A DNA stretch of 25,100 nucleotides from Atopobiaceae bacterium UBA5363 (lineage in GTDB: Bacteria; Actinomycetota; Coriobacteriia; Coriobacteriales; Atopobiaceae): NCBI GenBank assembly GCA_002407925.1, contig DHPN01000011.1:46421-71520 (forward strand). Direction: 5' to 3'. Shown here one piece after another: positions 15,337 to 22,650 of this stretch; position 1 is the first letter of the stretch, and each line of letters opens with the position of its first letter. The position numbers and the translations under genes are program-made. The notes under the pieces are model-generated. The model made no database searches. It saw only the letters and a list, made by a program, of their open reading frames with translations, and was not told the DNA's origin.

Positions 15337-15358
15337 GTTGCTTACAGCCTATATAGGC
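15331..15358. promoter_or_regulatory. Overlapping palindromes at the prepilin peptidase stop
   Basis: ATATAGG (15331-15337) pairs with CCTATAT (15348-15354), enclosing the stop codon. The overlapping GCCTATATAGGC (15347-15358) is a perfect 12-bp palindrome. No T-run follows, so an operator is as likely as a terminator. Confidence 0.4.
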
Positions 15359-15390
15359 ATTTGGGGGAAATGTCAGCCCGTAAACGGCAA

Positions 15391-15435
15391 GCGTGATAGT
15401 ATAGCCTCACGCATCCCGTGTTGATTGCGTACGCA
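15391..15435. promoter_or_regulatory. Inverted repeats upstream of the wall-hydrolase promoter
   Basis: GCGTGA (15391-15396) and TCACGC (15407-15412) form a perfect six-base inverted repeat around ten bases. TGCGTACGCA (15426-15435) is a perfect ten-base palindrome. Both lie just upstream of the predicted promoter at 15449-15479 and could bind a regulator. Confidence 0.35.
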
Positions 15436-15448
15436 CGGCTCAGATGAT

Positions 15449-15479
15449 TTGACGCAGCACCAAGCAGATGCAGCATAAT
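15449..15479 (+). promoter_or_regulatory. Promoter of the Tat-signal wall hydrolase gene
   Basis: TTGACG (15449-15454) and CATAAT (15474-15479) each match consensus at five of six positions and are 19 bases apart, slightly long. The -10 box covers an in-frame ATG at 15478, which supports the later start at 15559. Confidence 0.45.
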
Positions 15480-15558
15480 GGAGGTACGCTTGGAAACTGA
15501 GCACACATCTCGCGGCGCTAAGGCGCCCGTCTCGCCCTCTTCGCAGCGAGGAGGGAAC

Positions 15559-16749
15559 ATGCCGCTGAAAGCCGGCGCAGGACTTACCCGGCGTGCGGCT
15601 TTGCACATGCTTGCAGGACTTGGCATGTCGATGGTGGCCTCAGCCCTCGTGGCTCCCGCCGGGGCCTTGGCGGCCTCGCATTCTGGCGTCGATGATGCGC
15701 AGTCACAGCTGGATGTCGCGGAACAGCAGTACAATGAAGTCCAGTCGCAACTTGATCAGATAGCTGCCGACTGCGAGAGCCTTGCCCAGCAGCAGGCTGA
15801 CACGCTCTTGCAAATCGATGACACCCAGTCGCAGATCGATTCGCTTCAGTCGCAAATCGAGGAAGCGCAAGGACAGATCGACGAAAAGCAGAAGGACCTT
15901 GACGCGAAAAAGGCAGTGCTCGCCAAGCGCGTCTCTGCGGCCTACAAGTCGGGTGGCATGGATTTCCTGTCGGTGCTGCTCTCCTCAACTTCCTTTGAGG
16001 AGCTGACATCCAACATTTATTACCTCGACAAGATTAGCGAGTCAGACGCCAATATAATCGCAGCGGTCCGCTCTGCCAAAGAGGCCCTCGACGAGCAGAA
16101 GGCCGCCCTCGAGGACCAGAAGTCCCAGTTTGAGGACCAGAAGTCCCAGCTCGACACCTTGAACCAGCAGCAACAGCAGCAGCTCTCCGACCTGCAGGCG
16201 AAGCAAAACGAGGTGCAAGCGACGTTTTCGAACCTCTCCAGCCAAGTTTCCCAGCTCGTCGACCAGCGCGACGCCGAGGTTGTGGCATACAACAATGCGC
16301 GCGCCGCTGAAGAGGCGAGCTCCTCGAGTTGGGGCATCTCTTCGGGCGGCGGCCAGCAGCTGGCCTCCTCGGGCTCGCAGCAGGCCGTCGTGAACGCCTG
16401 CCACTCCGTAGCTTCGCCTGGCGAAGGCTACTGTGCGATGTGGGTCTCCGAGGTCATGCAGGCTGCCGGAGTTGGCTACGTTGGTGGCAACGCGTGCGAC
16501 ATGTATGCGAGCTACTGCACGAGCTCGAGCAAAAGCGACCTCCAGGTGGGCATGATCATCGCGGTTTCCACGCACAACCTCACGAGCGCGGGGCGCATTT
16601 ACGGCCATGTGGGCATCTACGTCGGCGGCGGCACTGTAATGGACAACATAGGTTATATTCGCTCGATTGGCCTAGACACATGGATTAACACCTATGGCAC
16701 GACGGTTCCCCCGCGCTGGGGCTGGGCTGGCGGCGTCGTCTTGTCCTAG
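15559..16749 (+). CDS. Secreted coiled-coil wall hydrolase with CHAP/NlpC-P60-like domain (Tat signal)
   Basis: This 396-residue exported protein probably cuts peptidoglycan peptides. A twin-arginine signal (TRRAALHM, R11-R12) precedes a hydrophobic stretch ending in AGALA near residue 38. Residues about 45-260 form a long Gln-rich coiled coil like the PcsB/CwlO/EnvC N-terminal module. A short hydrophobic block near AAYKSGGMDFLSVLLSS interrupts it. After a Ser/Gly linker, the C-terminal domain has the likely nucleophile C292 (GEGYCAMWV) and H350 (YGHVGIYVGGG). The order Cys then His fits CHAP or NlpC/P60 papain-like enzymes. Coiled-coil partners in this class often regulate or localise the enzyme. 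ATG 15559 follows GGAGGG; a start at 15478 overlaps the promoter. Confidence 0.85.
   Translation: MPLKAGAGLTRRAALHMLAGLGMSMVASALVAPAGALAASHSGVDDAQSQLDVAEQQYNEVQSQLDQIAADCESLAQQQADTLLQIDDTQSQIDSLQSQIEEAQGQIDEKQKDLDAKKAVLAKRVSAAYKSGGMDFLSVLLSSTSFEELTSNIYYLDKISESDANIIAAVRSAKEALDEQKAALEDQKSQFEDQKSQLDTLNQQQQQQLSDLQAKQNEVQATFSNLSSQVSQLVDQRDAEVVAYNNARAAEEASSSSWGISSGGGQQLASSGSQQAVVNACHSVASPGEGYCAMWVSEVMQAAGVGYVGGNACDMYASYCTSSSKSDLQVGMIIAVSTHNLTSAGRIYGHVGIYVGGGTVMDNIGYIRSIGLDTWINTYGTTVPPRWGWAGGVVLS
16111..16152 (+). repeat. Tandem 21-base repeat in the coiled-coil region
   Basis: Two adjacent 21-base units (16111-16131 and 16132-16152) share their first 18 bases and encode EDQKSQF and EDQKSQL. Each is exactly one heptad, so the coiled coil seems to have grown by duplicating a whole heptad. 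Confidence 0.8.
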
Positions 16750-16787
16750 CACCAGGGGCGCACGCAAGAAGGACCAGATGCGCGCTA

Positions 16788-16830
16788 GGCGCTTGGACGC
16801 TCGTAGGACTAGGCGTCTGAGCGCCCGTAG
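16788..16830. terminator. Convergent-gene hairpin, possible bidirectional terminator
   Basis: GGCGCT (16788-16793) pairs with AGCGCC (16820-16825), and GACGC (16796-16800) pairs with GCGTC (16813-16817). It lies between the convergent hydrolase and dipeptidase genes and overlaps the 3' end of the latter. A T5 run appears 10 bases further on the plus strand, so termination is plausible but not certain. Confidence 0.4.
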
Positions 16831-18317
16831 GCATTTTTCATGTGCATGCTTGACTCGTCGAGCACAGCGGCAAGCAACTTGTCAGTCTCTTGCTTCAGCA
16901 TGCTGGCCACTTGATCGTTGGCAAGCTCAAGCAGGGGCGTCGCCTCTTCGGCATCAAGCTCCTCGCCTTCCACGCGCATATCTGTATCGGCGATGATCTT
17001 GTGGCCTTTGGCGGGGACGTGCTGCTGGTAGGGCTCGATGAGGCCTATGCAGTCGTGATAGTGGGCGTCTGCAAGCGCCGCGATGAGGCGGCTTTGCCAA
17101 TAGAGGCTGTCGGTGCTGATCTGTGCGGTTGTGCAGGCGAGATAGTCTGGCGTGCGGTTGACGTTGGTGAAGAAGGGCGCGAGGGCGTTGAACACGTTGG
17201 ATCCAAAGGCTACCCACTCGATGGCGCGGCACGCTTCGGAGGCGTAGGGCCGCAGCTGCATCACGGAGAGATGACTGGTGCGGTTGATGCCGATGGGCCG
17301 ATATCTGCTTTGGTGTCCGTCAGCTCCGGCCGTGGCACGGCCATAAGGGTCAAAGGTCGTGCCTTGGAAGTGGAGCGAAAGGGCGTATTTTACGTCCTCG
17401 ATGGTGATCTTGCGCTCGGGCACGCGCGCCCAGGGGATGTCATCGGATTCGGGGGTGAAGTCTGCGCTGGAGCCGTCCCAGCGGCAGCTGCGTGGGTTGA
17501 GCCAGCGTTGGATTGACCAGGCACGCGGTGTGTTGTACTTGTGGTCCTCGTCGGTGTGGGAGCCGAATGCCTCGCGTGGGTTGAACTTGCCGGCCGCCGA
17601 CACGTCCAGATGGTTATCCTCAATGAAGTCATACAGGTCGCTGCTGGCAAGGCACTCGACGCCGGTATTAAGGGCGTCTTTCAAGTCGAAGGAGTCAATG
17701 CCGAGTTGGTTGGGCATGGTGACATAGGCGTCATCAGGCACCCGCCTAGCGATCCAATGATGCCCTCCCACGGTCTCAAGCCACCAGATCTCGTTTTCGT
17801 CGGAGAAGGCGATCCCGTTCATTTCGTAGGTGCCGAAGCGCTCAAGCAGCGTGCCGAGCCTGAGCACGCCCTCGCGTGCGTTGTGTATGTATGGCAGCAC
17901 CAGCGTGACGATATCCTCTTCTCCAATGCCGCCTGACTGCTCGCCTTGGCCAGCGTCGTCGCCTGTGGCTGGCGCAGCGCTTAGCCTCACCAACGGGTCG
18001 GCGCCCAAGACGCGCTCGTTTGAGGTGATCGTCTCCGTCGCGGTCATGGCGACGTTGGACTCGTTGACGCCGGCCGCAGCCCAGATTCCGTGTCCGCTGA
18101 CCGCCTCGGGCATGGCCGTATAGCGCTGGGGGCAATCAGGCAGGTCAACTTCCACATGGCTTATTACGGAGCGATAGTGGCGCGGCTGATCTTGCGGGGC
18201 TACGACGACGAACTTCTTGGGACACCATTGGCCGTTGGCGGAGTCCTCGTTTCGTGCGATGATGGTTGACCCGTCATAGCTTGCGTTTTTACCGACAAGA
18301 AGGGTCGTGCAGGGCAT
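16809..18317 (-). CDS. C69-family dipeptidase (PepD/U34 type)
   Basis: This 502-residue enzyme belongs to the Ntn-hydrolase C69 dipeptidases, which split a wide range of dipeptides. The N-terminus MPCTTLLVGKNASYDGSTII followed by ARNEDS is diagnostic, with C3 as the likely N-terminal nucleophile after processing. GIWAAAGVNESNVAMTATET and DENEIWWLETVGGHHWIARR are further family blocks. No signal peptide is seen at this start, so it is probably cytoplasmic. ATG 18317 follows AAAGGAGAAG with a good gap. A 28-residue extension to 18401 has no ribosome-binding site. It sits between two secreted wall hydrolases, which suggests, without proof, use of released peptides. Confidence 0.92.
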   Translation of the reverse strand: MPCTTLLVGKNASYDGSTIIARNEDSANGQWCPKKFVVVAPQDQPRHYRSVISHVEVDLPDCPQRYTAMPEAVSGHGIWAAAGVNESNVAMTATETITSNERVLGADPLVRLSAAPATGDDAGQGEQSGGIGEEDIVTLVLPYIHNAREGVLRLGTLLERFGTYEMNGIAFSDENEIWWLETVGGHHWIARRVPDDAYVTMPNQLGIDSFDLKDALNTGVECLASSDLYDFIEDNHLDVSAAGKFNPREAFGSHTDEDHKYNTPRAWSIQRWLNPRSCRWDGSSADFTPESDDIPWARVPERKITIEDVKYALSLHFQGTTFDPYGRATAGADGHQSRYRPIGINRTSHLSVMQLRPYASEACRAIEWVAFGSNVFNALAPFFTNVNRTPDYLACTTAQISTDSLYWQSRLIAALADAHYHDCIGLIEPYQQHVPAKGHKIIADTDMRVEGEELDAEEATPLLELANDQVASMLKQETDKLLAAVLDESSMHMKNAYGRSDA

Positions 18318-18422
18318 AGCTTCTCCTTTGGTCTTTGCCGCCGTTGCTTTGGGCCACTTTTGGGAACAGGCAGCATGTGCGCGGCGGATGTTGTCGCGCA
18401 TAGTCTACCCCCAACGTGTATT

Positions 18423-18442
18423 TTTTTCCGTGAATGGAAAAA
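18423..18442. promoter_or_regulatory. Inverted repeat between the dipeptidase and cold-shock genes
   Basis: TTTTTCC (18423-18429) and GGAAAAA (18436-18442) form a perfect seven-base inverted repeat around GTGAAT. It lies between two divergent genes, upstream of the likely cold-shock gene promoter (TACTAT at 18468-18473), and may be an operator. Confidence 0.35.
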
Positions 18443-18467
18443 GTGGTGCCACGCGCTCATTTTGGGG

Positions 18468-18476
18468 TACTATATC
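18468..18476 (+). promoter_or_regulatory. Likely -10 region of the cold-shock gene
   Basis: TACTATATC holds overlapping -10-like hexamers (TACTAT and TATATC). The -35 region is poor. Transcription starting near 18480 would give a leader of about 85 bases, consistent with the long leaders common for cold-shock genes. Confidence 0.4.
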
Positions 18477-18566
18477 TTTTGTGCTACGCGAACAAGGTCG
18501 CATGGCACGGTATCGCGCGCAAGCGCAGCGTTTGTGCCCGGGTGGCACACGAAGGAAAGGCACGTC

Positions 18567-18770
18567 ATGGCTCAAGGTACTGTAAAGTGGTTTAACCCTG
18601 ACAAGGGTTACGGCTTCATCTCTCGTGAAGATGGCGACGATCTGTTTGTCCATTACAGCGAGATCCAGATGGACGGGTTCAAGACTCTTGACGAGGGTCA
18701 AGCGGTCGAGTTCGACATCACGACCGGTCAAAATGGAAAGCTCCAGGCGTCCAACGTTCGCAAGATCTAG
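18567..18770 (+). CDS. Cold-shock domain protein (CspA family)
   Basis: This 67-residue protein is a single cold-shock domain that binds single-stranded RNA and DNA and melts RNA structure. It starts AQGTVKWFNPDKGYGFI, containing RNP1 (KGYGFI). RNP2 is LFVHYS, with Tyr in place of the usual Phe. The length is typical of the family. ATG 18567 follows GAAGGAAAGG. A longer open frame back to 18360 crosses the promoter region and is not used. It is monocistronic, divergent from the dipeptidase gene, and ends in a strong terminator. Confidence 0.96.
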   Translation: MAQGTVKWFNPDKGYGFISREDGDDLFVHYSEIQMDGFKTLDEGQAVEFDITTGQNGKLQASNVRKI

Positions 18771-18804
18771 TATCCTGCAGCCATAGGTACTCCGAATAGA
18801 GCTG

Positions 18805-18838
18805 AAAGGGGAGTCTCTCAAATGAGGCTCCCCTTTTT
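18805..18838 (+). terminator. Rho-independent terminator of the cold-shock gene
   Basis: AAAGGGGAGTCTC (18805-18817) pairs with GAGGCTCCCCTTT (18824-18836), including one G-T pair, around a six-base loop. It ends in five T residues (18834-18838). Confidence 0.93.
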
Positions 18839-18875
18839 ATATGTTGGGTTATATGTTGGGCTCAAATATATTGGG
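18837..18875. repeat. Tandem 12-base repeat with a degenerate third copy
   Basis: TTATATGTTGGG occurs twice in a row (18837-18848 and 18849-18860). A related ATATATTGGG follows at 18866-18875. It begins in the T-run of the cold-shock terminator and leads into the hairpin series. Confidence 0.75.
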
Positions 18876-19050
18876 TCCAGGTGCTGGCCCTAGGTCATGT
18901 CAGATTCGGATTTTGAAGCTTGGCCTGCAGGGTTTGGATTGCATGGCAGGGCCTAAGCTGAAGTGTGGCTGCGTGGGGGTCCGAAGCTCCCCAAGGGCCC
19001 AAAAAGGGGCCTGTGGGGGAGCCCATATCAAGGCATGTGCCATCTTGATG
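18873..19050. other. Series of four hairpins; candidate structured RNA or repeat element
   Basis: Four consecutive hairpins fill this intergenic stretch. The first is GGG(T)CCAG/CTGGCCC at 18873-18890. The second pairs AGCTTGGCCTGC (18917-18928) with 18946-18959 with two single-base bulges. The third pairs GCTCCCC (18986-18992) with GGGGAGC (19016-19022), with an inner GGCCC/GGGCC. The fourth pairs ATCAAG (19027-19032) with CTTGAT (19044-19049). No gene is visible in 18841-19165. I do not recognise the ydaO c-di-AMP riboswitch or another known RNA. The direction of transcription is unknown. Confidence 0.5.
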
Positions 19051-19090
19051 AGGTTTGTACAGGCAGACAACTTTGCAAGAAAGCTTAGCT

Positions 19091-19096
19091 TATAGT
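19091..19096 (+). promoter_or_regulatory. -10 box upstream of the lysozyme-like hydrolase gene
   Basis: TATAGT (19091-19096) matches the -10 consensus at five of six positions; the -35 at 17-18 bases is weak. Transcription starting near 19103 would leave a leader of about 60 bases and place the four hairpins upstream of the transcript. Confidence 0.4.
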
Positions 19097-19165
19097 GAAA
19101 AGACCGATTTTGCCGTGGATGCATTGGCCGCGGTGGCATCTGTTGGCAGACGAAGGGATACTCCC

Positions 19166-20257
19166 GTGCGAAGTGGAACCGGCCATCGTGGATCTTCTCT
19201 GAAACGTGCCTGCGTTGTTGCTGTTTGCGGCGCTGTCTTGCTTGCAGCATCTGCTCTCATGGCGCCATGCGTCGCATTTGCAGATACTGACGATGATCTT
19301 GCGGCGGCGGCGCAGGAGGTTCAACAGACGAGCGAGGCCTACCAGGCCGCCGAGCAAAAGCTCAATGACATTCAGTCGCAGGTTGCCGAAAACCAAGCTC
19401 ACATCGATGAGATTGAGGCCCAGCTTCCGGCCCAGCGGGAGAAGTCCGCAAGCTCCATTCGCACGCTCTATAAGATAAGGCAGTCCAGTGGCGGCATAGT
19501 GGAGCTGATACTCTCATCTGAAGATTTCAACTCCCTAATCACTACGCTGCAGTACCTCAACGTGATCACGGACAAGAATAACGACGAGGTAGCGCGTCTT
19601 GTGGCTATGGAAGACGATCTGCAGGACACGAAAGAAGAGCTTGAGAAGGAGCAAAGCGAGTCCCAGGAAGCCGAGCAGGATGCGCAAGCAGCTCTCGAGA
19701 AGGCCAAGGCGTCGCAAGCGGAGGTGCAGCAGCGCGCTGCCGAGCAGGCGGCCGCAGAAAAGCAGGACGCTGAGGCCGCCCTCGCGCAGGCGCAGGCCAA
19801 GGCTGGCCAGACATATACCAATGCGAGTGGTAATACTGCAACCGTCGAGACTACCTCGGCAAGCGCAGGTACTGCGACTGTGAGTTTTGACACGAGTAGC
19901 AATGACTCTGTAGATGCTTGGGCCGCGCGAATCGACGCCTATCTAGTCGGATCGCCACTGGCGGGCTATGGGCATACGTTTGCCCAGGCGGCGCTCACCT
20001 ATGGCGTCGACCCGCGCTGGTCGCCGGCTATCGCTTGCGAGGAGAGCGGCAAGGGCTCATACTGCTTCGCCTCTTACAACGCCTGGGGCTGGGGCGGCTC
20101 CGGCTGGTCAAGCTGGGACGAGGCCATCAATGCTCATGTGGCAGGCCTTGCCGCTGGCTATGGATATACGATCTCCATCCAAGCCGCGCAGAAGTACTGC
20201 CCTCCCAACTGGCAGGAGTGGTACTACAACGTGAGCGCCGAGATGAGTAAGATCTAG
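19166..20257 (+). CDS. Secreted coiled-coil protein with lysozyme-like domain
   Basis: This 363-residue exported protein has a Sec signal (Lys/Arg-rich start, hydrophobic residues 15-33, likely cleavage after AFA at 39). A coiled coil follows at about 40-225, the second half rich in Ala, Glu and Gln. The block RTLYKIRQSSGGIVELILSS matches the equivalent block of the Tat-signal hydrolase at 15559. The C-terminal domain (about 260-363) looks lysozyme/transglycosylase- or glucosaminidase-like. GVDPRWSPAIACEESGKGSY is followed by NAWGWGG, with E293 as the likely catalytic acid. The start is GTG 19166, with GAAGGGA seven bases upstream. A TTG at 19055 precedes the promoter and is rejected. Confidence 0.82.
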   Translation: MRSGTGHRGSSLKRACVVAVCGAVLLAASALMAPCVAFADTDDDLAAAAQEVQQTSEAYQAAEQKLNDIQSQVAENQAHIDEIEAQLPAQREKSASSIRTLYKIRQSSGGIVELILSSEDFNSLITTLQYLNVITDKNNDEVARLVAMEDDLQDTKEELEKEQSESQEAEQDAQAALEKAKASQAEVQQRAAEQAAAEKQDAEAALAQAQAKAGQTYTNASGNTATVETTSASAGTATVSFDTSSNDSVDAWAARIDAYLVGSPLAGYGHTFAQAALTYGVDPRWSPAIACEESGKGSYCFASYNAWGWGGSGWSSWDEAINAHVAGLAAGYGYTISIQAAQKYCPPNWQEWYYNVSAEMSKI

Positions 20258-20292
20258 GTCAGCGTCTCATGGCAGCAGCACTTTTTAGGTAA

Positions 20293-20322
20293 CAAGAGGC
20301 CCGCTGTGTGCGGGCTTCCTTG
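20293..20322 (+). terminator. Terminator-like hairpin after the lysozyme-like gene
   Basis: GCCCGC (20299-20304) pairs with GCGGGC (20310-20315) around TGTGT, with outer CAAG/CTTG pairs. TTCCTT follows rather than a clean T-run. It ends 16 bases before the next start codon and may only partly stop transcription. Confidence 0.55.
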
Positions 20323-20338
20323 TATGGAAGGAACGCAT

Positions 20339-21781
20339 ATGGTTCAGCAGCGACGTGACGATGAGGCAGACAGCCTGCTTAAGGCAGACGTCGATGCCTA
20401 CGTCGACGAGGTGTGGGAAGACGTTGTCGAGGACATCCGCAGCCTCGTGAAGATACGCTCCGTGGAAGATAGAGGTAAGGCCGCGCCGGGCATGCCGTGG
20501 GGGCCAGCCTCCCATGAGGCTCTCTCCGCTGCCTTGGCCCTCGCAGGTCGGCTTGGCCTGGAGGCCCATGATTGCGAGGGATACATCGGCTATGCTGACC
20601 TGCCTGGAGACAGCAGCAAGCAGGTTGCGACCATCGCACATACCGACGTCGTGCCCGAGGGCCTTGGCTGGCACTCCGACCCTTTCGACGTGACGCGCAG
20701 GGATGGCTTTCTCGTCGGTCGAGGCGTGCTTGACGACAAGGGGCCGTTTGTGCTGTCCCTCTACGCGGCTCACTTCTTCGTGCGCCATGTCAAGCGTGGC
20801 GGCACGCGGCTGCCCTATACGCTGCGCTGCATCGTTGGCAACAACGAGGAGACGGGCATGAGCGACCTCGACTGGTACCTTGCCCATTTTCCCGAGCCGG
20901 CGTTTTGCTTCTCCCCGGATGCGGACTTCCCGCTGATCTGTGGCGAGAAGGGTCACCTTACCGGGGAGTTTCGCTCACAGAATATCGACGACAGCGGACG
21001 CATCGTGGCCCTTGACGGAGGCACCGTCAGCAATGCGGTGCCGGGAGAGGCTTCAGCGACGGTTGAGGCCGCTGTCTCTGGGCTGCCCGCGGATCCGCAT
21101 GTGGACCGCGAGGACCTGGGATCAGGCCGCGTACGGCTTGTGGCGCATGGCAAGGGCGGCCATGCCTCCCTTCCTGCAGGTACCGTCAACGCAATCGGCA
21201 TTTTGGTCGAGTACCTTTTGCACAATGAGCTGTGCTCGGCGCAGGAGCGGGCGTTCCTCGAGATGGAGCAGCAGCTTCTCAAGGCTAGCGACGGTTCTTT
21301 GGTGGGCGTGGCCTGCGCAGATGAGAAGTTCGGGCCGCTTACCTTGATTGGCGGCACCGTGCACAAGCAAGGCCACCACTTCGAGCAGACCGTTGACAGC
21401 CGCTTTCCCACGGCAACGACCGGCGAGAGCCTTGCGGCTGCGCTTGCAGCGTTTGGCGAGCGTTACAGCTGCTCATTTGCGCTGTCGACCATCGACAAGC
21501 CCTTTTACGTGGATCCTGCGCTCCCCGAGATAGCGTGCCTGCTGAAGACCTACGAGGAGTATTCAGGCCGCCCCGGCAAGACCGTTACCATAGGCGGCGG
21601 CACCTATGCCCGTCGCTTCCGTCGCGCGGCCGCTTTTGGGCCCCATGACCCAGCGGACGTGGTGCCAGCATGGGTCGGCATCGAGCATGGTCCCGACGAG
21701 GCGATCTCCGAGGAGTCTTTGCGCCGCGCCCTGAAGATCTACATCGTCTCGATTGCTCGGCTCATGCGGCTTGAGCTGTAG
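20339..21781 (+). CDS. M20-family dipeptidase (PepV-like)
   Basis: This 480-residue cytoplasmic two-zinc peptidase resembles PepV/Xaa-His dipeptidases. The metal site shows H101 and D103 in AHTDVVPEG, D132-D133 in GVLDDKGP, and the catalytic pair E170-E171 in GNNEETGMSD. FSPDADFPLICGEKGH is the PepV-type block. A C-terminal His lies in GIEHGPDEAISEE. A lid domain sits around residues 185-390. It probably cleaves unusual dipeptides released during peptide or wall turnover. ATG 20339 follows GGAAGGAA; upstream in-frame starts lie inside the terminator hairpin. Confidence 0.93.
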   Translation: MVQQRRDDEADSLLKADVDAYVDEVWEDVVEDIRSLVKIRSVEDRGKAAPGMPWGPASHEALSAALALAGRLGLEAHDCEGYIGYADLPGDSSKQVATIAHTDVVPEGLGWHSDPFDVTRRDGFLVGRGVLDDKGPFVLSLYAAHFFVRHVKRGGTRLPYTLRCIVGNNEETGMSDLDWYLAHFPEPAFCFSPDADFPLICGEKGHLTGEFRSQNIDDSGRIVALDGGTVSNAVPGEASATVEAAVSGLPADPHVDREDLGSGRVRLVAHGKGGHASLPAGTVNAIGILVEYLLHNELCSAQERAFLEMEQQLLKASDGSLVGVACADEKFGPLTLIGGTVHKQGHHFEQTVDSRFPTATTGESLAAALAAFGERYSCSFALSTIDKPFYVDPALPEIACLLKTYEEYSGRPGKTVTIGGGTYARRFRRAAAFGPHDPADVVPAWVGIEHGPDEAISEESLRRALKIYIVSIARLMRLEL

Positions 21782-21808
21782 GCCCCTTTGGCTGCGTCAG
21801 GAGGCAGG

Positions 21809-22540
21809 TTGCCAGGAGACGCTTCGGGCGGCGATACGCGCCGCAGGGCGTTGCATGCCCCCTCGCTGCTATGGCCTCCCGCATTCGATGCCGCGATATT
21901 TGATTTCGATGGGACCATCTCCTTCACAAACGACGTATGGAACAAGGTTGATCGCGCCTTCCTTGGCGCTCGTGGCATCGAGGTCACGGCTGAATACCAG
22001 CGTGTCCTTTCCATGCTTGGATTTGAGGCGGGAGCCCGCTACACGATCGAGACCTACCACCTGGACGAAAGCGTCGAGGACATCTGCAATGAGTGGAACC
22101 GCATGGGCAGGGCGCTCTACGAGTTGCAGGTCACGCTGCGCCCTGGCGTGCGCGACTATCTCGAGGCCCTGAGGTCGCGCGGCATACCCTGCGCGCTTGC
22201 GACGATCAACGATCCTGACGTGCTCAAGGCCTGCCAGCACATCGACGTCGATGCCCTTTTTGACGCCTGCGTCTATGGCTGTGAGGTCGCGCGTCCTAAG
22301 GACTCTCCGGATATCTATCTGGAAGCGGCCTGGCGCCTGGGGGCCAGGCCCGCGCGGTGCATCGTCTTTGAGGATCTCGCAGTAGGGCTTCGCTCGGCCA
22401 AGCGAGCTGGCATGCTGGCCTGTGGAGTGGCCAGCGATGACCCCGACCAGGACGAGGTTGAGCTGCGCAGTACCTCTGACGTGTTATTGAGGGCGTGGAC
22501 GGACATACTCCTTCCCACCTCAGCTGCCTCAGCAAGCTGA
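21809..22540 (+). CDS. HAD-superfamily hydrolase, subfamily IA (phosphoglycolate/beta-PGM type)
   Basis: This protein of about 243 residues has all four HAD motifs. Motif I is FDFDGTI with nucleophile D32 and D34. Motif II is in PCALATIND, motif III is the Lys of RPKDSPDIYLEA, and motif IV is IVFEDLAVGLRSA. The helical cap after motif I fits phosphoglycolate phosphatase or beta-phosphoglucomutase-like enzymes. The substrate is unknown. The start is uncertain, as no ATG lies before motif I. TTG 21809 is preferred because AGGAGG lies four bases upstream. TTG 21788 is the alternative and would place the start six bases after the dipeptidase stop. Both readings imply an operon with the upstream dipeptidase. 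Confidence 0.85.
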   Translation: MPGDASGGDTRRRALHAPSLLWPPAFDAAIFDFDGTISFTNDVWNKVDRAFLGARGIEVTAEYQRVLSMLGFEAGARYTIETYHLDESVEDICNEWNRMGRALYELQVTLRPGVRDYLEALRSRGIPCALATINDPDVLKACQHIDVDALFDACVYGCEVARPKDSPDIYLEAAWRLGARPARCIVFEDLAVGLRSAKRAGMLACGVASDDPDQDEVELRSTSDVLLRAWTDILLPTSAASAS

Positions 22541-22578
22541 GGCCAAGCGGGGAGCACACGACGAGAGCATAGGGAAAG

Positions 22579-22624
22579 AAGACCCTTCGGCAGGAAGAAG
22601 GTGCCCTTCTTCTCAGGTCTTTTC
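22579..22624. terminator. Bidirectional terminator between convergent genes
   Basis: An inner perfect hairpin GAAGAAGG/CCTTCTTC (22594-22601 with 22605-22612) sits within an outer AAGACC/GGTCTT pair (22579-22584 with 22616-22621). TTTT follows on the plus strand. On the minus strand the tail is TTCTTT. It separates the HAD gene from the convergent TPR gene. Confidence 0.75.
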
Positions 22625-22650
22625 TCAGGACGTCGCCCCACGGCTTCGTC

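Noticed and set aside
15584..16608. Minus-strand open frames opposite the coiled-coil hydrolase
   Set aside because: Low-complexity Arg/Ala/Leu-rich translations typical of antisense shadows; the plus strand encodes a clear signal, coiled coil and enzyme domain.
18837..18875. Start of a CRISPR array
   Set aside because: The repeats are 12 bases, directly adjacent with no spacers, and no cas genes are present.
18841..19165. ydaO (c-di-AMP) riboswitch before the lysozyme-like gene
   Set aside because: The expected conserved core was not recognisable by eye and a good -10 box lies downstream of the hairpins.
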